The notes: generated by a model not told the origin, from the sequence alone. DNA of 64,000 nt from Novosphingobium aureum (GCF_015865035.1 NZ_JADZGI010000001.1:62001-126000); one strand, 5' to 3'. Counted from the first letter of the stretch, positions 10,362 to 19,483 are shown. Numbers and translations are program-made.

Positions 10362-11660
10362 TCAGCCCTGCCGCCTCTCGCGCGCCACCTCGCGGTAGCC
10401 GATGTCGCGGCGGCAGAAGCCGCTATCGAAGTCGATCGCATCGACGGCCTCGTAGGCCCGCGCCTGCGCCTCGGTGACGTTGCGCCCGCGCGCCGTGACG
10501 CTGAGCACGCGGCCGCCGCTGGCGACGAGCTGGCCGTCCTTCATCGCGGTTCCGGCATGGAAGACCTTCACGGCATCGCTCTCCGCCGCCTCGATACCGT
10601 TGATCGCGCCGCCCTTCTCGGGCGTGTCGGGATAGCCCTTGGCGGCCATGACCACGGTCAGCGCGGTCTCGTCGACGAAGCGTGGCGGGGCGACCGAACC
10701 GAGGCGGTTCTCGGCGCAGGCGTGAAGCAGCTCGACGAGGTCGCTCTGCAGGCGCGAGAGGATCACCTGGCACTCGGGATCGCCGAAGCGGCAGTTGTAC
10801 TCGATCAGCTTGGGCCCCTCGCGGGTCAGCATGACGCCGAGGAACAGCACGCCGCAATAGGGCAGCCCGGCATCGGCGAGCGCGCGCACGGTCGGCGCGA
10901 TGATGCGGGTCATCGTCTCGCCGGTGAGCTCGGGGGTGAGCACCGGCGCCGGGCTGTAGGCGCCCATGCCGCCGGTATTGGGCCCGCTATCGCCGTCGCC
11001 CACACGCTTGTGGTCCTGCGCCGAGGCGAAGGGCACGATGGTCGAGCCGTCGGTCAGCGCGAAGAAGCTGGCTTCCTCGCCATCGAGGAACTCCTCGATC
11101 ACCGCTTCGGCGCCGTGGCCGTCCTCACCGACCTGCCCGAAGCGGCCGGCGAAGATTTCCATGACCGCCATTTCGGCCTCAGCCATGGTCATGGCGACGG
11201 TGACGCCCTTGCCTGCGGCGAGGCCATCGGCCTTGACCACCACCGGCGCGCCGAACTCGGCAAGCGCTGCAAGTGCAGCCATCTCGCTGGTGACGCGCAC
11301 ATAGCGCCCCGTCGGGATGTCGGCACGCGCGCACAGGTCCTTGGTGAACCCCTTGGAGCCCTCGAGCTGCGCCGCACCCTGATTCGGACCGAACACCGCG
11401 ATGCCCTCGGCGCGCAGAGAATCGGCAAGCCCGTCGACAAGCGGTGCCTCGGGGCCGATCACGACCAGCCCGATCTTGTGTTCCTCGCAGAATGCGGCCA
11501 CGGCGCCGTGGTCTCCCGCATCGAGCGCGACGCACGTCGCCTCCTGCGCGATCCCCGGATTTCCGGGGGCAGCGTAAAGCGTGTCGCAGAGCGGGGATTG
11601 CGCCAGCTTCCAGGCCAGCGCATGTTCGCGGCCACCCGAGCCCAGCAGAAGGATGTTCAT
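10362..11660 (-). CDS. purD: Phosphoribosylamine-glycine ligase PurD
   Basis: A 432-residue GAR synthetase, the second step of de novo purine synthesis. The N terminus MNILLLGSGGREHALAWK is the family hallmark. The ATP-grasp core shows VVKADGLAAGKGV and DPECQVILSRL, and TGGMGAYSPAP is the glycine/PRA-site segment. Length is normal. Its start codon lies six bases from the divergent xseA start, so both leaders overlap the other gene's coding sequence. Confidence 0.97.
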   Translation of the reverse strand: MNILLLGSGGREHALAWKLAQSPLCDTLYAAPGNPGIAQEATCVALDAGDHGAVAAFCEEHKIGLVVIGPEAPLVDGLADSLRAEGIAVFGPNQGAAQLEGSKGFTKDLCARADIPTGRYVRVTSEMAALAALAEFGAPVVVKADGLAAGKGVTVAMTMAEAEMAVMEIFAGRFGQVGEDGHGAEAVIEEFLDGEEASFFALTDGSTIVPFASAQDHKRVGDGDSGPNTGGMGAYSPAPVLTPELTGETMTRIIAPTVRALADAGLPYCGVLFLGVMLTREGPKLIEYNCRFGDPECQVILSRLQSDLVELLHACAENRLGSVAPPRFVDETALTVVMAAKGYPDTPEKGGAINGIEAAESDAVKVFHAGTAMKDGQLVASGGRVLSVTARGRNVTEAQARAYEAVDAIDFDSGFCRRDIGYREVARERRQG

Positions 11661-11666
11661 AGCCCC

Positions 11667-13199
11667 GTGCCTTTCAATCGATCCAATGACGATGACTCAT
11701 TCGAAAACGGTCGTTCGGGAGGGCTGGTAGCGAAGCAGGAGGCGGGGGACAACGCCGCGCCGCTCTCGATCAGCGAGATTTCCGCGCTTCTCAAGCGCAC
11801 GGTCGAGGATCGCTTCGGCTTCGTGCGCCTGCGCGGCGAGCTTTCGGGGGTCAAGCGGGCGGCCTCGGGCCACCTCTACTGCGCGCTCAAGGACGACAAG
11901 GCGGTGATCGACGGGGTGATGTGGCGCGGCAATGCCCAGCGCCTGCCGTTCCGCCCCGAAGACGGCGTCGAGGTCATCGCCACCGGCAAGCTGACCACCT
12001 ATCCCGGCCGCTCGAAGTACCAGATCGTCATCGAATCGATGGAGATCGCCGGCGAAGGCGCCCTGCTCGCGCTGCTCGAGAAGCTGCGCCAGCGGCTCGC
12101 CGCCGAGGGGCTCTTCGCGCCCGAGCGCAAGCGCGCCCTGCCCTTCGCGCCGCGCGTCATCGGCGTCGTCACCTCGCCCACCGGCGCGGTAATCCGCGAC
12201 ATCCTCCACCGCCTCGCCGACCGCTTCCCGACACAGGTGCTGGTCTGGCCGGTGCTGGTCCAGGGCGAAGGCGCGGCGCAGCAGGTCGCGCGCGCGGTAC
12301 GCGGTTTCTCCGAGATGCCCGCCGACGGCCCGGTCCCGCGCCCCGACCTCGTCATCGTCGCACGCGGCGGCGGCTCGATCGAGGATCTATGGAGCTTCAA
12401 CGAGGAAGTGGTGGTCCGTGCGGTCGCCGAATCCTCGATCCCGATCATTTCCGCAGTCGGCCACGAGACCGACACCACCTTGTGCGACCACGCCGCCGAC
12501 CGCCGCGCGCCGACCCCAACCGCTGCGGCCGAGATCGCGGTGCCGGTGCGCATGGAACTGCTCTCCCAGCTCGAGGAAATGGGCTCGCGCATGCGCCGCA
12601 GCGCGCTGCGGCCCGTCACGCTCGGGCGCGAGCGGCTCGAGGCGCGCGTGCAGCGCCTGCCCCGCCCCGACGCTATCCTCGCTGCCAAGGCACAGATCCT
12701 CGACGATCTGACCGAACGGCTGCGTCGGGGCCAGCGCGATCAGGCGGGCGGCAAGCGCGAGGTGCTTGCACGCGTCGCGGGACGGCTCTCGCTGCCGCTG
12801 CTCCAGCGCCAGGTCGTCGATGCCGCGAAGGACCTGCAGCGCACCGGGCTCGAGCCGCGCCTGCTCACCCGCCGCATGGCGATCGAGCGCGACCGGCTCG
12901 CCCCCTTCGCGCGCGTCCTGCCCCAGCTCGACCCGCGCCTGCCGCTCCAGCGCGGCTATGCCCTCGTCAAGGCGACCAGCGGCGAGGCGCTGACCTCGCG
13001 CGAGAAGGCCGCTGCCCATTCCTCGCTGGTGCTCGAATTCCGTGACGGAGAGCTTGCTGTCTCGACCGGGACCGGCGGCTCCACCGCGCCATCGACGCCG
13101 GCACCGAAAGCTTCGGTCTCTGCGCCGCGCACCGAAACTGCCTCAAGCAAGAGCGCGCGACCGAAGCCGAGCGAGCCGCGACAAGGCGATTTGTTTTGA
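11667..13199 (+). CDS. xseA: Exodeoxyribonuclease VII large subunit XseA
   Basis: A 510-residue ExoVII large subunit that degrades single-stranded DNA with XseB. The N-terminal OB-fold is seen from LSISEISALLKRTVEDRFG to EGALLALLEKLRQRL. The nuclease core has GVVTSPTGAVIRDIL, ARGGGSIEDLWSFNEE and SAVGHETDTTLCD. A Ser/Ala/Pro-rich tail ends the protein. I chose the GTG at 11667 because it is the only start codon between the purD start and the OB-fold. The much longer upstream open frame is antisense to purD. Confidence 0.93.
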   Translation: MPFNRSNDDDSFENGRSGGLVAKQEAGDNAAPLSISEISALLKRTVEDRFGFVRLRGELSGVKRAASGHLYCALKDDKAVIDGVMWRGNAQRLPFRPEDGVEVIATGKLTTYPGRSKYQIVIESMEIAGEGALLALLEKLRQRLAAEGLFAPERKRALPFAPRVIGVVTSPTGAVIRDILHRLADRFPTQVLVWPVLVQGEGAAQQVARAVRGFSEMPADGPVPRPDLVIVARGGGSIEDLWSFNEEVVVRAVAESSIPIISAVGHETDTTLCDHAADRRAPTPTAAAEIAVPVRMELLSQLEEMGSRMRRSALRPVTLGRERLEARVQRLPRPDAILAAKAQILDDLTERLRRGQRDQAGGKREVLARVAGRLSLPLLQRQVVDAAKDLQRTGLEPRLLTRRMAIERDRLAPFARVLPQLDPRLPLQRGYALVKATSGEALTSREKAAAHSSLVLEFRDGELAVSTGTGGSTAPSTPAPKASVSAPRTETASSKSARPKPSEPRQGDLF

Positions 13200-13225
13200 C
13201 CGATCTGCTCTGCTAGTTTGCGAAC

Positions 13226-13429
13226 ATGTTGATGTCTTCTGCCGATCGCCCCGCCAAGCTCGCCTACGGTCCCAACAGCTTCCGGATGCTAAGCCCCGGA
13301 AACTACGTAGAATGTGCCGTGAGCGGCGCGCCTATTTCGCTCGAGGAGCTGCGCTACTGGAGCGCCGTGCGGCAGGAGCCTTATGCCAGCGCCGAGATCG
13401 CCACCCGGCGCCTGCTCTCGGATTCCTGA
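13226..13429 (+). CDS. DUF2093 small protein
   Basis: A 67-residue protein matching the DUF2093 family of alphaproteobacteria. The pattern is AKLAYGPNSFRMLSPGNYV, then CAVSGAPISLEELRYWS and RQEPYAS. Function unknown. It starts 26 bases after xseA on the same strand and is followed 24 bases later by the M23 peptidase, so the three may be co-transcribed. Confidence 0.85.
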   Translation: MLMSSADRPAKLAYGPNSFRMLSPGNYVECAVSGAPISLEELRYWSAVRQEPYASAEIATRRLLSDS

Positions 13430-13453
13430 GCGACCTGCACACGGAGTAATCCC

Positions 13454-14365
13454 ATGACCCGTTTTACGCCTCGCGCGGTCCGCATTTCCGGGACCTGTGC
13501 GCTGTTAGGTGTCGCCCTCGCCGGACTGGTTGCGGCGCTCGGCGCCATGCCCGCAGTCTCTTCAGCCGAGGCTGCGCCGACCGGCTCGAGCGCACCGCGC
13601 CCGGCCACACTCACCTTTTCGGGTCGCCTGACGCAGGGAGGCTGGATCAGGGGCTTTGCGCCGCGCGGCGTGCGCTCGATCACGCTCGACGGCCAGGACC
13701 TGCCACTCTCCGCGCAAGGTGGCGAATGGTTCGCCGCCTTCGACCGCGACGCCGGGACCAGCGCGACGCTTACCGCGCGCTATGCCGATGGCCGCGTCGA
13801 AACCAAGCAACTGACCGTCTCGCCGCGCGACTGGAACATCGAACACGTCAACATCGCGCGGCGCAGCGGCGGTCCTTCCGCGGCCTTCATGAAGATCCGC
13901 AGGCCCGAACTGGAAATGATCGGCGCGGCGCGCGCGATGCGCACCGGTGCGCAAGGCTGGCGACAGGACTTCATCTGGCCGGTCAAGGGTCGCATTTCAG
14001 GCCGGTTCGGCTCGCAGCGCATCTATCGCGGCGAACCGGGCAGCTATCACTCGGGTATCGACATCTCGACCGGCACCAGCGGCACGCCCTTCGTCGCACC
14101 GGCGGACGGCGTCGTCATCCTTGCCGCGCAAACGCCCTTCTCGCTCGAGGGCAACCTGCTGATGATCGACCATGGCAACGGCCTCAACAGCGCCTTCCTG
14201 CACTGCTCGGCGATCACCGTTAAGGAGGGTGACCATGTCGCCCAGGGGCAGGTCATCGGCCGCATCGGGAGTAGCGGCAGAGCGACCGGGCCGCACCTGC
14301 ACTGGTCGATCAAGTGGGCCGACGCGCGGCTCGATCCGCTGCTGTTCACCGGACCGATGGACTGA
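13454..14365 (+). CDS. M23-family metallopeptidase (LytM domain)
   Basis: A 303-residue secreted or periplasmic peptidoglycan endopeptidase-like protein. A signal sequence or membrane anchor covers about residues 15-38. A beta-rich N-terminal domain follows. The LytM domain begins at GRISGRFGSQR. Zinc ligands are the His of YHSGIDIST (with its Asp) and the second His of the H-x-H motif in GPHLHWSIKW; catalytic His is in FLHCS. All key residues are present, so it is probably active on peptide cross-links rather than a degenerate activator. Confidence 0.9.
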   Translation: MTRFTPRAVRISGTCALLGVALAGLVAALGAMPAVSSAEAAPTGSSAPRPATLTFSGRLTQGGWIRGFAPRGVRSITLDGQDLPLSAQGGEWFAAFDRDAGTSATLTARYADGRVETKQLTVSPRDWNIEHVNIARRSGGPSAAFMKIRRPELEMIGAARAMRTGAQGWRQDFIWPVKGRISGRFGSQRIYRGEPGSYHSGIDISTGTSGTPFVAPADGVVILAAQTPFSLEGNLLMIDHGNGLNSAFLHCSAITVKEGDHVAQGQVIGRIGSSGRATGPHLHWSIKWADARLDPLLFTGPMD

Positions 14366-14460
14366 ACAAGGCGGCCCCGCGCAGCTTGTGCGGGGCACGC
14401 GCCACCACGCGTGGTTGCAACAGCGCTTGCCCTGCGCCGCAGCTAGTCTATGCACCACTT

Positions 14461-15477
14461 GTGCAGCGCAGCATCGCCCTTTTGATCCTGATTGTCGGCC
14501 TGCTTGGCCCCACCTGGATCCGCAGCCCGATCGAAGCGGTCGTGCATCCACACAGGATGACCGTCTCCGACCACCAGATCGCTCCGGGAACACGGTTTTC
14601 CGCACACCTTGGACCGTTCCGGTTCGAACGTGGCTGGCAGCTTCGCGGGCCCGAGGTCGGCGGTTACTCCGCACTGCTCGCCTATGGCGGCGGCAAGTTC
14701 GTCACACTCAGCGACGATGGCCAGTGGCTTGCCTTCCAGATGGCCGCAAATCGTCCCTGGCAACATGCCATGGGCAAGGTGAAGTTTGGCAAGATCGCAC
14801 GCGAGAAGAACTACCGCGACGTCGAATCGGCAGTGCGCGATGCCCGGACCGGAACGATCTGGCTCGGCATGGAAGGTATCAACGCGATTGCACGTACCGA
14901 TGACATGTTGCGCTCGAACGCCCGGGTCGAACCCGAGGCGATGAAGGACTGGGGATTCAACTCCGGTCCCGAATCGATCGTGCGCATCCCGGACGGACGC
15001 TTCGTGCTCATTCGCGAGGCGCCCAGCGGCTATTTTTACGGGACCGAGCACAAGGCGGTCATCTTCGACGGTGACCCGATCACCAGCGGCGAACCGCGTG
15101 AGTTCAGCTTTACCAGTGCGCCCAACTTCTCGGTCGTCGACATGACCCTGCTGCCCGACGGGCGCGTGCTGATCCTGATGCGGCGTTTCGTGTGGCCGAT
15201 GCCGATGCAGTTTGCCGGTCGCATCGCGATCGCCGATCCGGCGACGATCGAGCCGGGCAAGCCCTGGCCTGCGCGCGAGATCGCGGCGCTTTCATCGGAC
15301 CTGCCGGTCGACAATTTCGAGGGCATCGCGGTCACCCCGGGCAATGCCGGGAGGCTGAACGTCTGGCTGATCTCGGACGACAACTTCATGACCACGCAGC
15401 AAAAGACCCTGCTGTGGAAGCTCTCGGTCGACCCTGACGAGCTGCCTTGGCCGAAGGCTGGCGACGCCGCCCGTTGA
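14461..15477 (+). CDS. Esterase-like activity of phytase family protein
   Basis: A 338-residue protein of the phytase-like esterase family (beta-propeller). An N-terminal hydrophobic segment (RSIALLILIVGLLGP) looks like a signal sequence or anchor. Typical pieces are YSALLAYGGGKFVTLSDDG, NSGPESIVRIPDGRFVLIRE, FEGIAVTP and WLISDDNF. The real enzyme activity of this family is poorly defined. I chose the GTG at the start of the hydrophobic segment; the frame stays open further upstream but without signal character and over the M23 gene end. Confidence 0.8.
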   Translation: MQRSIALLILIVGLLGPTWIRSPIEAVVHPHRMTVSDHQIAPGTRFSAHLGPFRFERGWQLRGPEVGGYSALLAYGGGKFVTLSDDGQWLAFQMAANRPWQHAMGKVKFGKIAREKNYRDVESAVRDARTGTIWLGMEGINAIARTDDMLRSNARVEPEAMKDWGFNSGPESIVRIPDGRFVLIREAPSGYFYGTEHKAVIFDGDPITSGEPREFSFTSAPNFSVVDMTLLPDGRVLILMRRFVWPMPMQFAGRIAIADPATIEPGKPWPAREIAALSSDLPVDNFEGIAVTPGNAGRLNVWLISDDNFMTTQQKTLLWKLSVDPDELPWPKAGDAAR

Positions 15478-15737
15478 GGGCGGCAGGGCCACCTTACCGG
15501 GGCTGAACCGCTCCAACGGCACCGTCAATTGCGGCGCCAACAACCCTAGCAGCCAGGCCGGAAGGAACGCAGACACGCCGAAAGGCGCGCAGACGAACTG
15601 CACGCCTTACCGACATGTCCCGGATTTCCGAGTGGCCGGAACCGTCAGCAACGCATCGCGCGAGGTACGCGCGAGGCGGCGGCGGTCACCGGTCAGGAAA
15701 GCGCATCGCGGGGCCCGATGGCCACCGCGACGGGCAA
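15478..15737. other. 260-bp intergenic stretch, no gene identified
   Basis: Between the convergent phytase-like gene and rpmB I find no convincing open frame. It contains a small hairpin (ACGCC GAAA GGCGC area, about 15574-15590) and a GGCCGGAAGGAACGCAG segment that faintly recalls the SRP RNA loop but does not match it. A small RNA or terminators are possible; nothing decisive is visible. Confidence 0.4.
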
Positions 15738-16025
15738 TCAGGCTGCGACGGCAGCCTTCTTGAGCTCGCGCTTGACCTTGACGGCGCGCGGGCTGAGCTT
15801 GGCGTCCGAGGTCTTCAGCAGCCAGTTGTCGAGGCCACCATTGTGCTCGACCGAACGCAGGCCGTGGGTCGAGACGCGGAACTTGAAGCTGCGGTCCAGA
15901 GCTTCCGACATCAGCGTGACGTTCTGCAGGTTGGGCAGGAAGACGCGCTTGGTCTTGTTGTTGGCGTGGCTGACGTTGCAGCCGACCTGACGGCCCTTGC
16001 CGGTCAGTTCGCAGATGCGGGACAT
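15738..16025 (-). CDS. rpmB: 50S ribosomal protein L28
   Basis: A 95-residue L28. The N terminus MSRICELTGKGRQVGCNVSHANNK cut to its key parts (SRICELTGK, NNKTKR) is diagnostic, and LKTSDAKLSPRAVKVKRELKK is the typical C-terminal region of the alphaproteobacterial form. It is a single gene, not linked to rpmG here. The purine-rich leader is short. Confidence 0.97.
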   Translation of the reverse strand: MSRICELTGKGRQVGCNVSHANNKTKRVFLPNLQNVTLMSEALDRSFKFRVSTHGLRSVEHNGGLDNWLLKTSDAKLSPRAVKVKRELKKAAVAA

Positions 16026-16140
16026 GTTTACTCTCGCTCGAAAAAAAACGGTTGCCGTTTGTACGGGAAGGCGCGCCCTTACTGATTCCCCGGGGGAAGG
16101 TCAAGTTGCATGGCGCTTTTCGGCAGGCTAGCGCTGTGTC

Positions 16141-16596
16141 ATGACTCGCTGGCCGCTCCCCGAATACATGGCTCTCGCCCTAGCGCAAGCCCGCGAAGCC
16201 GCCGATTCGGGCGAAGTACCGATCGGCGCGGTGGTGGTGAAGGACGGGAATGTCATTGCGACCGGTCGCAATGCCCCGCGCGCACACCACGACCCTACCA
16301 GCCATGCCGAGATCGAGGCGATTCGCGCCGCCGCGGCGATTCTCGAGGACGAACGACTCACCGGCTGCGAGCTATGGGTCACGCTCGAGCCCTGCGCGAT
16401 GTGCGCGGGCGCGATCGCCCATGCGCGCATCGAGCGGCTCTACTATGGCGCCAGCGACCCCAAGGGCGGTGCGGTCGAGCATGGTGCACGGGTCTTCGAC
16501 CACCCCCAGTGCCTGCACCGTCCCGAAGTCTATGGGGGGATCGGCGAGGCCGAGGCCGCCGACCTGCTGCGCAGTTTCTTCCGGGAGCGGCGCTGA
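16141..16596 (+). CDS. tadA: tRNA adenosine(34) deaminase TadA
   Basis: A 151-residue zinc-dependent deaminase that makes inosine-34 in tRNA-Arg(ACG). The zinc/catalytic motif is SHAEIEAIRAAA (His and Glu) with the second motif EPCAMCAGAIAHARI (two Cys). GAVVVKDGNVIATGRN is the N-terminal substrate region. Length and motifs fit TadA better than cytosine or guanine deaminases, although these are close relatives. Confidence 0.92.
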   Translation: MTRWPLPEYMALALAQAREAADSGEVPIGAVVVKDGNVIATGRNAPRAHHDPTSHAEIEAIRAAAAILEDERLTGCELWVTLEPCAMCAGAIAHARIERLYYGASDPKGGAVEHGARVFDHPQCLHRPEVYGGIGEAEAADLLRSFFRERR

Positions 16597-16623
16597 GAGG
16601 GTGCGTCCCCTCCCCGCGCTGCC

Positions 16624-17361
16624 CTACAGGCCCCGCCAGATCTTCATCGCCACACCGTCGCGCGCGCCCAGCTGCCGCGCGGCGCAGGCCTTGGGACGGA
16701 AGTCCCGACCGTAACAGAGCCGCACTTCGCGCAGCCAGCCGCCACGGCTGAGATCGATCCCCACTGCGCCTCGTGGCCAGCCCGGGTTCGCCGCCAGGAA
16801 GGCATCGCGCAGGTCTCCCGCGACGAGGTCCTCCTTGCGCGAAAGGCGGTCGGCATCGGGCCAGGTCACGGCGTCCCACAGAATCCCGGCGGTCTTGAAG
16901 TAAGCCGAGGGCGTCGCGGTCATGCAGGTGCCGTGCTTGGCCCATTCGTGGACAAGCAGCGAGGCCGAGGGCGTGCGGCACATGTTGCGCCGGATGAGCG
17001 CAGCCGAGGGCCGGTAGCGCGCCGCACACCACTGCGGTGCGGGTCCGCGCGCCGCCTCGGGCCACAGCCCGTGGAGCACGAAGCCGAAGCGCCCGTAGCG
17101 CCGGGAGCACTGCATCGAGGTGGTATCGCCATGCATCTTGCACCAGTCGGGCGACCAGCTCGCCGCGAGCGTGTAGCGCGCGACCGGAGCCCGGCGCGAC
17201 GGACCATCGGGCGCGGGAAGCGCCAGTGGCGCCACATGCTCGGGGATGCGGCACTGGTAGGCCTGTGCGAGGACGGGAAGCGGCATGAGCGCAAGCCAGC
17301 TCGCGACCACGCGAGCCGCAAGGCGCAGCCGGCGCCTCTCAGTCGAAGACATCGGCCGCAT
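16624..17361 (-). CDS. Ribonuclease T2 family protein
   Basis: A 245-residue secreted RNase of the T2/S/Rh type. A signal peptide covers about the first 33 residues (VVASWLALMPLPVLAQA). The first catalytic motif is FVLHGLWPEA and the second is HEWAKHGTC, with both active histidines and the glutamate. Eight or more cysteines suit a disulfide-bonded periplasmic enzyme that breaks down external RNA for nutrients. Its start overlaps the end of the preceding membrane-protein gene by 23 bases on the same strand, so the two are likely in one transcript with nadC. Confidence 0.93.
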   Translation of the reverse strand: MRPMSSTERRRLRLAARVVASWLALMPLPVLAQAYQCRIPEHVAPLALPAPDGPSRRAPVARYTLAASWSPDWCKMHGDTTSMQCSRRYGRFGFVLHGLWPEAARGPAPQWCAARYRPSAALIRRNMCRTPSASLLVHEWAKHGTCMTATPSAYFKTAGILWDAVTWPDADRLSRKEDLVAGDLRDAFLAANPGWPRGAVGIDLSRGGWLREVRLCYGRDFRPKACAARQLGARDGVAMKIWRGL

Positions 17362-17779
17362 CCGGCTCGCCCGTGCCGCGCCGGCTCAGCCAGCGCTGGC
17401 CTTCGGGCACCAGCATCACACAGGCCGCCGCGACATGGACGAACTGCGCCGCGAGCGTGGAGAACGCATAGGCACGTTCGGCCCCCTCGGCAGTGAACGC
17501 CTGCCAGTCCGCGACATGCGGGACCAACCCGAGGAAGGCGAGGCCGAAGAATATCCAGTAGGCCACCCGGCTCGCCCGGCGTGCGACCGCGAACCAGAAG
17601 CACAGGAAATAGCCCATGGAGAACATGATCGTGAGAAGCGGCACGTAGGCAGAGCCTCCCATGCGCTGCGCCTCGGTCACGAGCACCTCGTACCAGGCCA
17701 CCATGATCGCGAGGCTCGCGAGCGCCGCCAGCACGACCAGCGCCTCGAACACGCGCAGCACGGGCGGCTTGGCGCGCAC
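17339..17779 (-). CDS. Four-helix membrane protein, unknown function
   Basis: A 146-residue inner-membrane protein with four predicted membrane helices: around VFEALVVLAALASLAIMVAW (first), PLLTIMFSMGYFLCFWFAV, VAYWIFFGLAFLGLVPHV, and FSTLAAQFVHVAAACVMLV. The start is GTG, seven bases after the nadC stop. I know of no function. Its 3' end overlaps the RNase T2 start. Confidence 0.75.
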   Translation of the reverse strand: MRAKPPVLRVFEALVVLAALASLAIMVAWYEVLVTEAQRMGGSAYVPLLTIMFSMGYFLCFWFAVARRASRVAYWIFFGLAFLGLVPHVADWQAFTAEGAERAYAFSTLAAQFVHVAAACVMLVPEGQRWLSRRGTGEPDAADVFD

Positions 17780-17786
17780 CCGGCGA

Positions 17787-18677
17787 TCAGCCCGCGTCGG
17801 CGGCGAGCGGGGTGAAGTCGAGCCCGACGTCGGCAGCAGGCGCGCTCTGCGTCAGGCGGCCGACCGAAACGTAGGTCACGCCGGTCGCGGCGATGGCGCC
17901 GATGGTATCGAGATTGACCCCGCCCGAAGCCTCGGTCGGGACGCGCCCCGCAACCAGCGCAACGGCTTCGCGCAGCATGGCGGGGCCCATGTTGTCGAGC
18001 AGCAGGTGATGCGCGCCAGCGGCAATGGCGGGCTCGATCTGATCGAGGCGGTCGACCTCGCAGATGATCTGGGCCACCCCGGCATCGCGGGCACGCGCAA
18101 CTGCCGGGCCGACCCCGCCCGCGACAAGAACGTGGTTGTCCTTGATCATCGCCGCATCCCACAGTCCCATGCGGTGGTTCTGCGCCCCGCCCTGCCGCGT
18201 TGCGTACTTCTCGAGATGCCTGAGGCCGGGGATTGTCTTGCGCGTGTCGAGCAGCGTCGCGTGGCCGCCCATGGCGTCGACGTAGGCGCGAGTCATGGTG
18301 GCGATGCCCGAGAGATGCTGGACGGTGTTGAGCGCGCTGCGCTCGGCGGTCAGCATCGCGCGGGCATTGCCGCAAAGGCGCATCAGCGCGGTACCGGGGC
18401 CGACCTGCGCGCCCTCCTCGACGAGGATCTCGATTTCCATTGCCGGATCGAGACGTGCGAAGAAGGCGGCGGCAAGCGGCAGGCCCGCGACGGTCACCGC
18501 GTGGCGCGCATCCATCACCCCGGCAAAGCGCGCATCGGCATCGATCACGCTTTGCGAAGTGACGTCCTGCCCGCCACCGGGCAAGCCTTCTCCCAGGTCC
18601 TCGGCAAGGGTGGCCTCGACGAAAGCGTCGAGATCGAAGGCGGCGGGCGCGATGCCGGCAAGGCTGTAAGCTGTCAT
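17787..18677 (-). CDS. nadC: Nicotinate-nucleotide pyrophosphorylase NadC
   Basis: A 296-residue quinolinate phosphoribosyltransferase in NAD synthesis. Diagnostic segments are DLGEGLPGGGQDVTSQ, TAERSALNTVQHLSGIAT, LLDTRKTIPGLRHLEKYAT, GGAQNHRMGLWDAAMIKDNH and SGGVNL. Cut motifs carry the PRPP- and quinolinate-binding Arg and Lys residues. I use the ATG reading TAYSLAGIA; an ATG four codons upstream is equally possible. nadA and nadB are not adjacent. Confidence 0.95.
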   Translation of the reverse strand: MTAYSLAGIAPAAFDLDAFVEATLAEDLGEGLPGGGQDVTSQSVIDADARFAGVMDARHAVTVAGLPLAAAFFARLDPAMEIEILVEEGAQVGPGTALMRLCGNARAMLTAERSALNTVQHLSGIATMTRAYVDAMGGHATLLDTRKTIPGLRHLEKYATRQGGAQNHRMGLWDAAMIKDNHVLVAGGVGPAVARARDAGVAQIICEVDRLDQIEPAIAAGAHHLLLDNMGPAMLREAVALVAGRVPTEASGGVNLDTIGAIAATGVTYVSVGRLTQSAPAADVGLDFTPLAADAG

Positions 18678-18689
18678 GGTGCTGTCCAT

Positions 18690-19141
18690 GCCAATCCGGT
18701 GCCGCGCTGTCGAGATCGCTGTAAGCCAACCGCGGGTCCTGTCGCGGATTGTCGGCCTGCGAGGTCCCGGGCAGGCAGGCAGGGGGCTGGCACGCAGCGC
18801 CTCGCCACGCTTTCGCCTGTCGGTCAGAACCCTCGTTCCAGCCCGGAATCGACTGTCATCAACTTGCAAAATTCGCAAAGTCGGCGTAGGGAACGAGTCA
18901 GCACGAGCCATCAACCCGCTGGCGCTCGCGGCTGTAACAACTCCCCCCGCTGCTCCCCTTGTGGAGCCTTGCCGCGGTTCCGTGTTCAGTTGCGCCTGCC
19001 CGGGATGAAATGCGTGCCTAGCACCGAGTTCGGGCAGATGCCCGTCCGAAACCCACCATGCCCGTGATCTGGCGCGAGCACCGCGGACTATCCGCGCGCG
19101 TCTCATTCAGGCATGCCGACTTGAACACTGAGGAGTATTCC
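18690..19141. other. 450-bp intergenic region
   Basis: This gap lies between the nadC start and a small conserved-looking gene on the opposite strand, so it should hold both promoters. Open frames that cross it have random-looking composition. I see a GAGGAG ribosome site at its right end belonging to the next gene and no tRNA or known riboswitch. A small RNA remains possible. Confidence 0.4.
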
Positions 19142-19354
19142 ATGGCCAGCAATGGGCCCGTCAAACCGTTCCTGATCCAGAAGGACGACAACGGCAACTT
19201 CCGCCTGACGGTGCGTACCACGCGCTACAACTCGATCGGTTATCCGATCGTCTCCTCCAAGCTTCAGGACGAGGTTTTCGAGACCCAGTCGGCCGCGAAG
19301 AGCTTTGCGCGCAAGAACTTCAACGCCGAAGCTGGCGAGTACGCCACCAAGTAA
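19142..19354 (+). CDS. Small hypothetical protein (70 residues)
   Basis: A 70-residue soluble protein beginning ASNGPVKPFLIQKDDNG with a compact mixed alpha/beta look (FRLTVRTTRYNSIGYPIVSS) and a basic C-terminal helix. A good GAGGAG Shine-Dalgarno sits eight bases before the ATG, which favours this start over an in-frame upstream one. Family unknown to me. Tandem hairpins follow its stop. Confidence 0.7.
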   Translation: MASNGPVKPFLIQKDDNGNFRLTVRTTRYNSIGYPIVSSKLQDEVFETQSAAKSFARKNFNAEAGEYATK

Positions 19355-19363
19355 GCGATATAC

Positions 19364-19407
19364 GGGGGAACACCGAAGCGGTCGTTCCCCCGGCCACCTT
19401 CGTGGCC
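19364..19407 (+). terminator. Tandem hairpins after the 70-residue gene
   Basis: Two perfect inverted repeats follow the stop codon. The first is GGGGGAAC / GTTCCCCC (19364-19371 and 19384-19391); the second, overlapping its end, is GGCCAC / GTGGCC with a CTTC loop (19392-19407). Stable tandem stems like these often end transcripts or protect 3' ends. No T-run follows, so termination is probable rather than certain. Confidence 0.6.
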
Positions 19408-19483
19408 ACTGCGGGGCTATTGGCCCATGCGGCAGGGGCGCCCCGGCACCAATACCGGGCAGCACCCTTGCCGATCTGCACGA

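Noticed and set aside
10230..11666. Long plus-strand extension of the xseA frame
   Set aside because: It is antisense to purD, and its translation is rich in His, Arg and Gly as expected from a shadow frame. ExoVII proteins start at the OB-fold found after 11667.
15540..15600. SRP RNA-like GGCCGGAAGGAACGCAG segment
   Set aside because: The conserved core of bacterial SRP RNA needs GTCAGGTCCGGAAGGAAGCAGCC-like spacing. Here one base is missing before the tetraloop stem and one is inserted after it, and no long flanking helix is clear.
18690..19106. N-terminal extension of nadC
   Set aside because: The open frame continues upstream but reads as Arg/Ala/Pro-rich noise, and NadC proteins start close to the chosen ATG.
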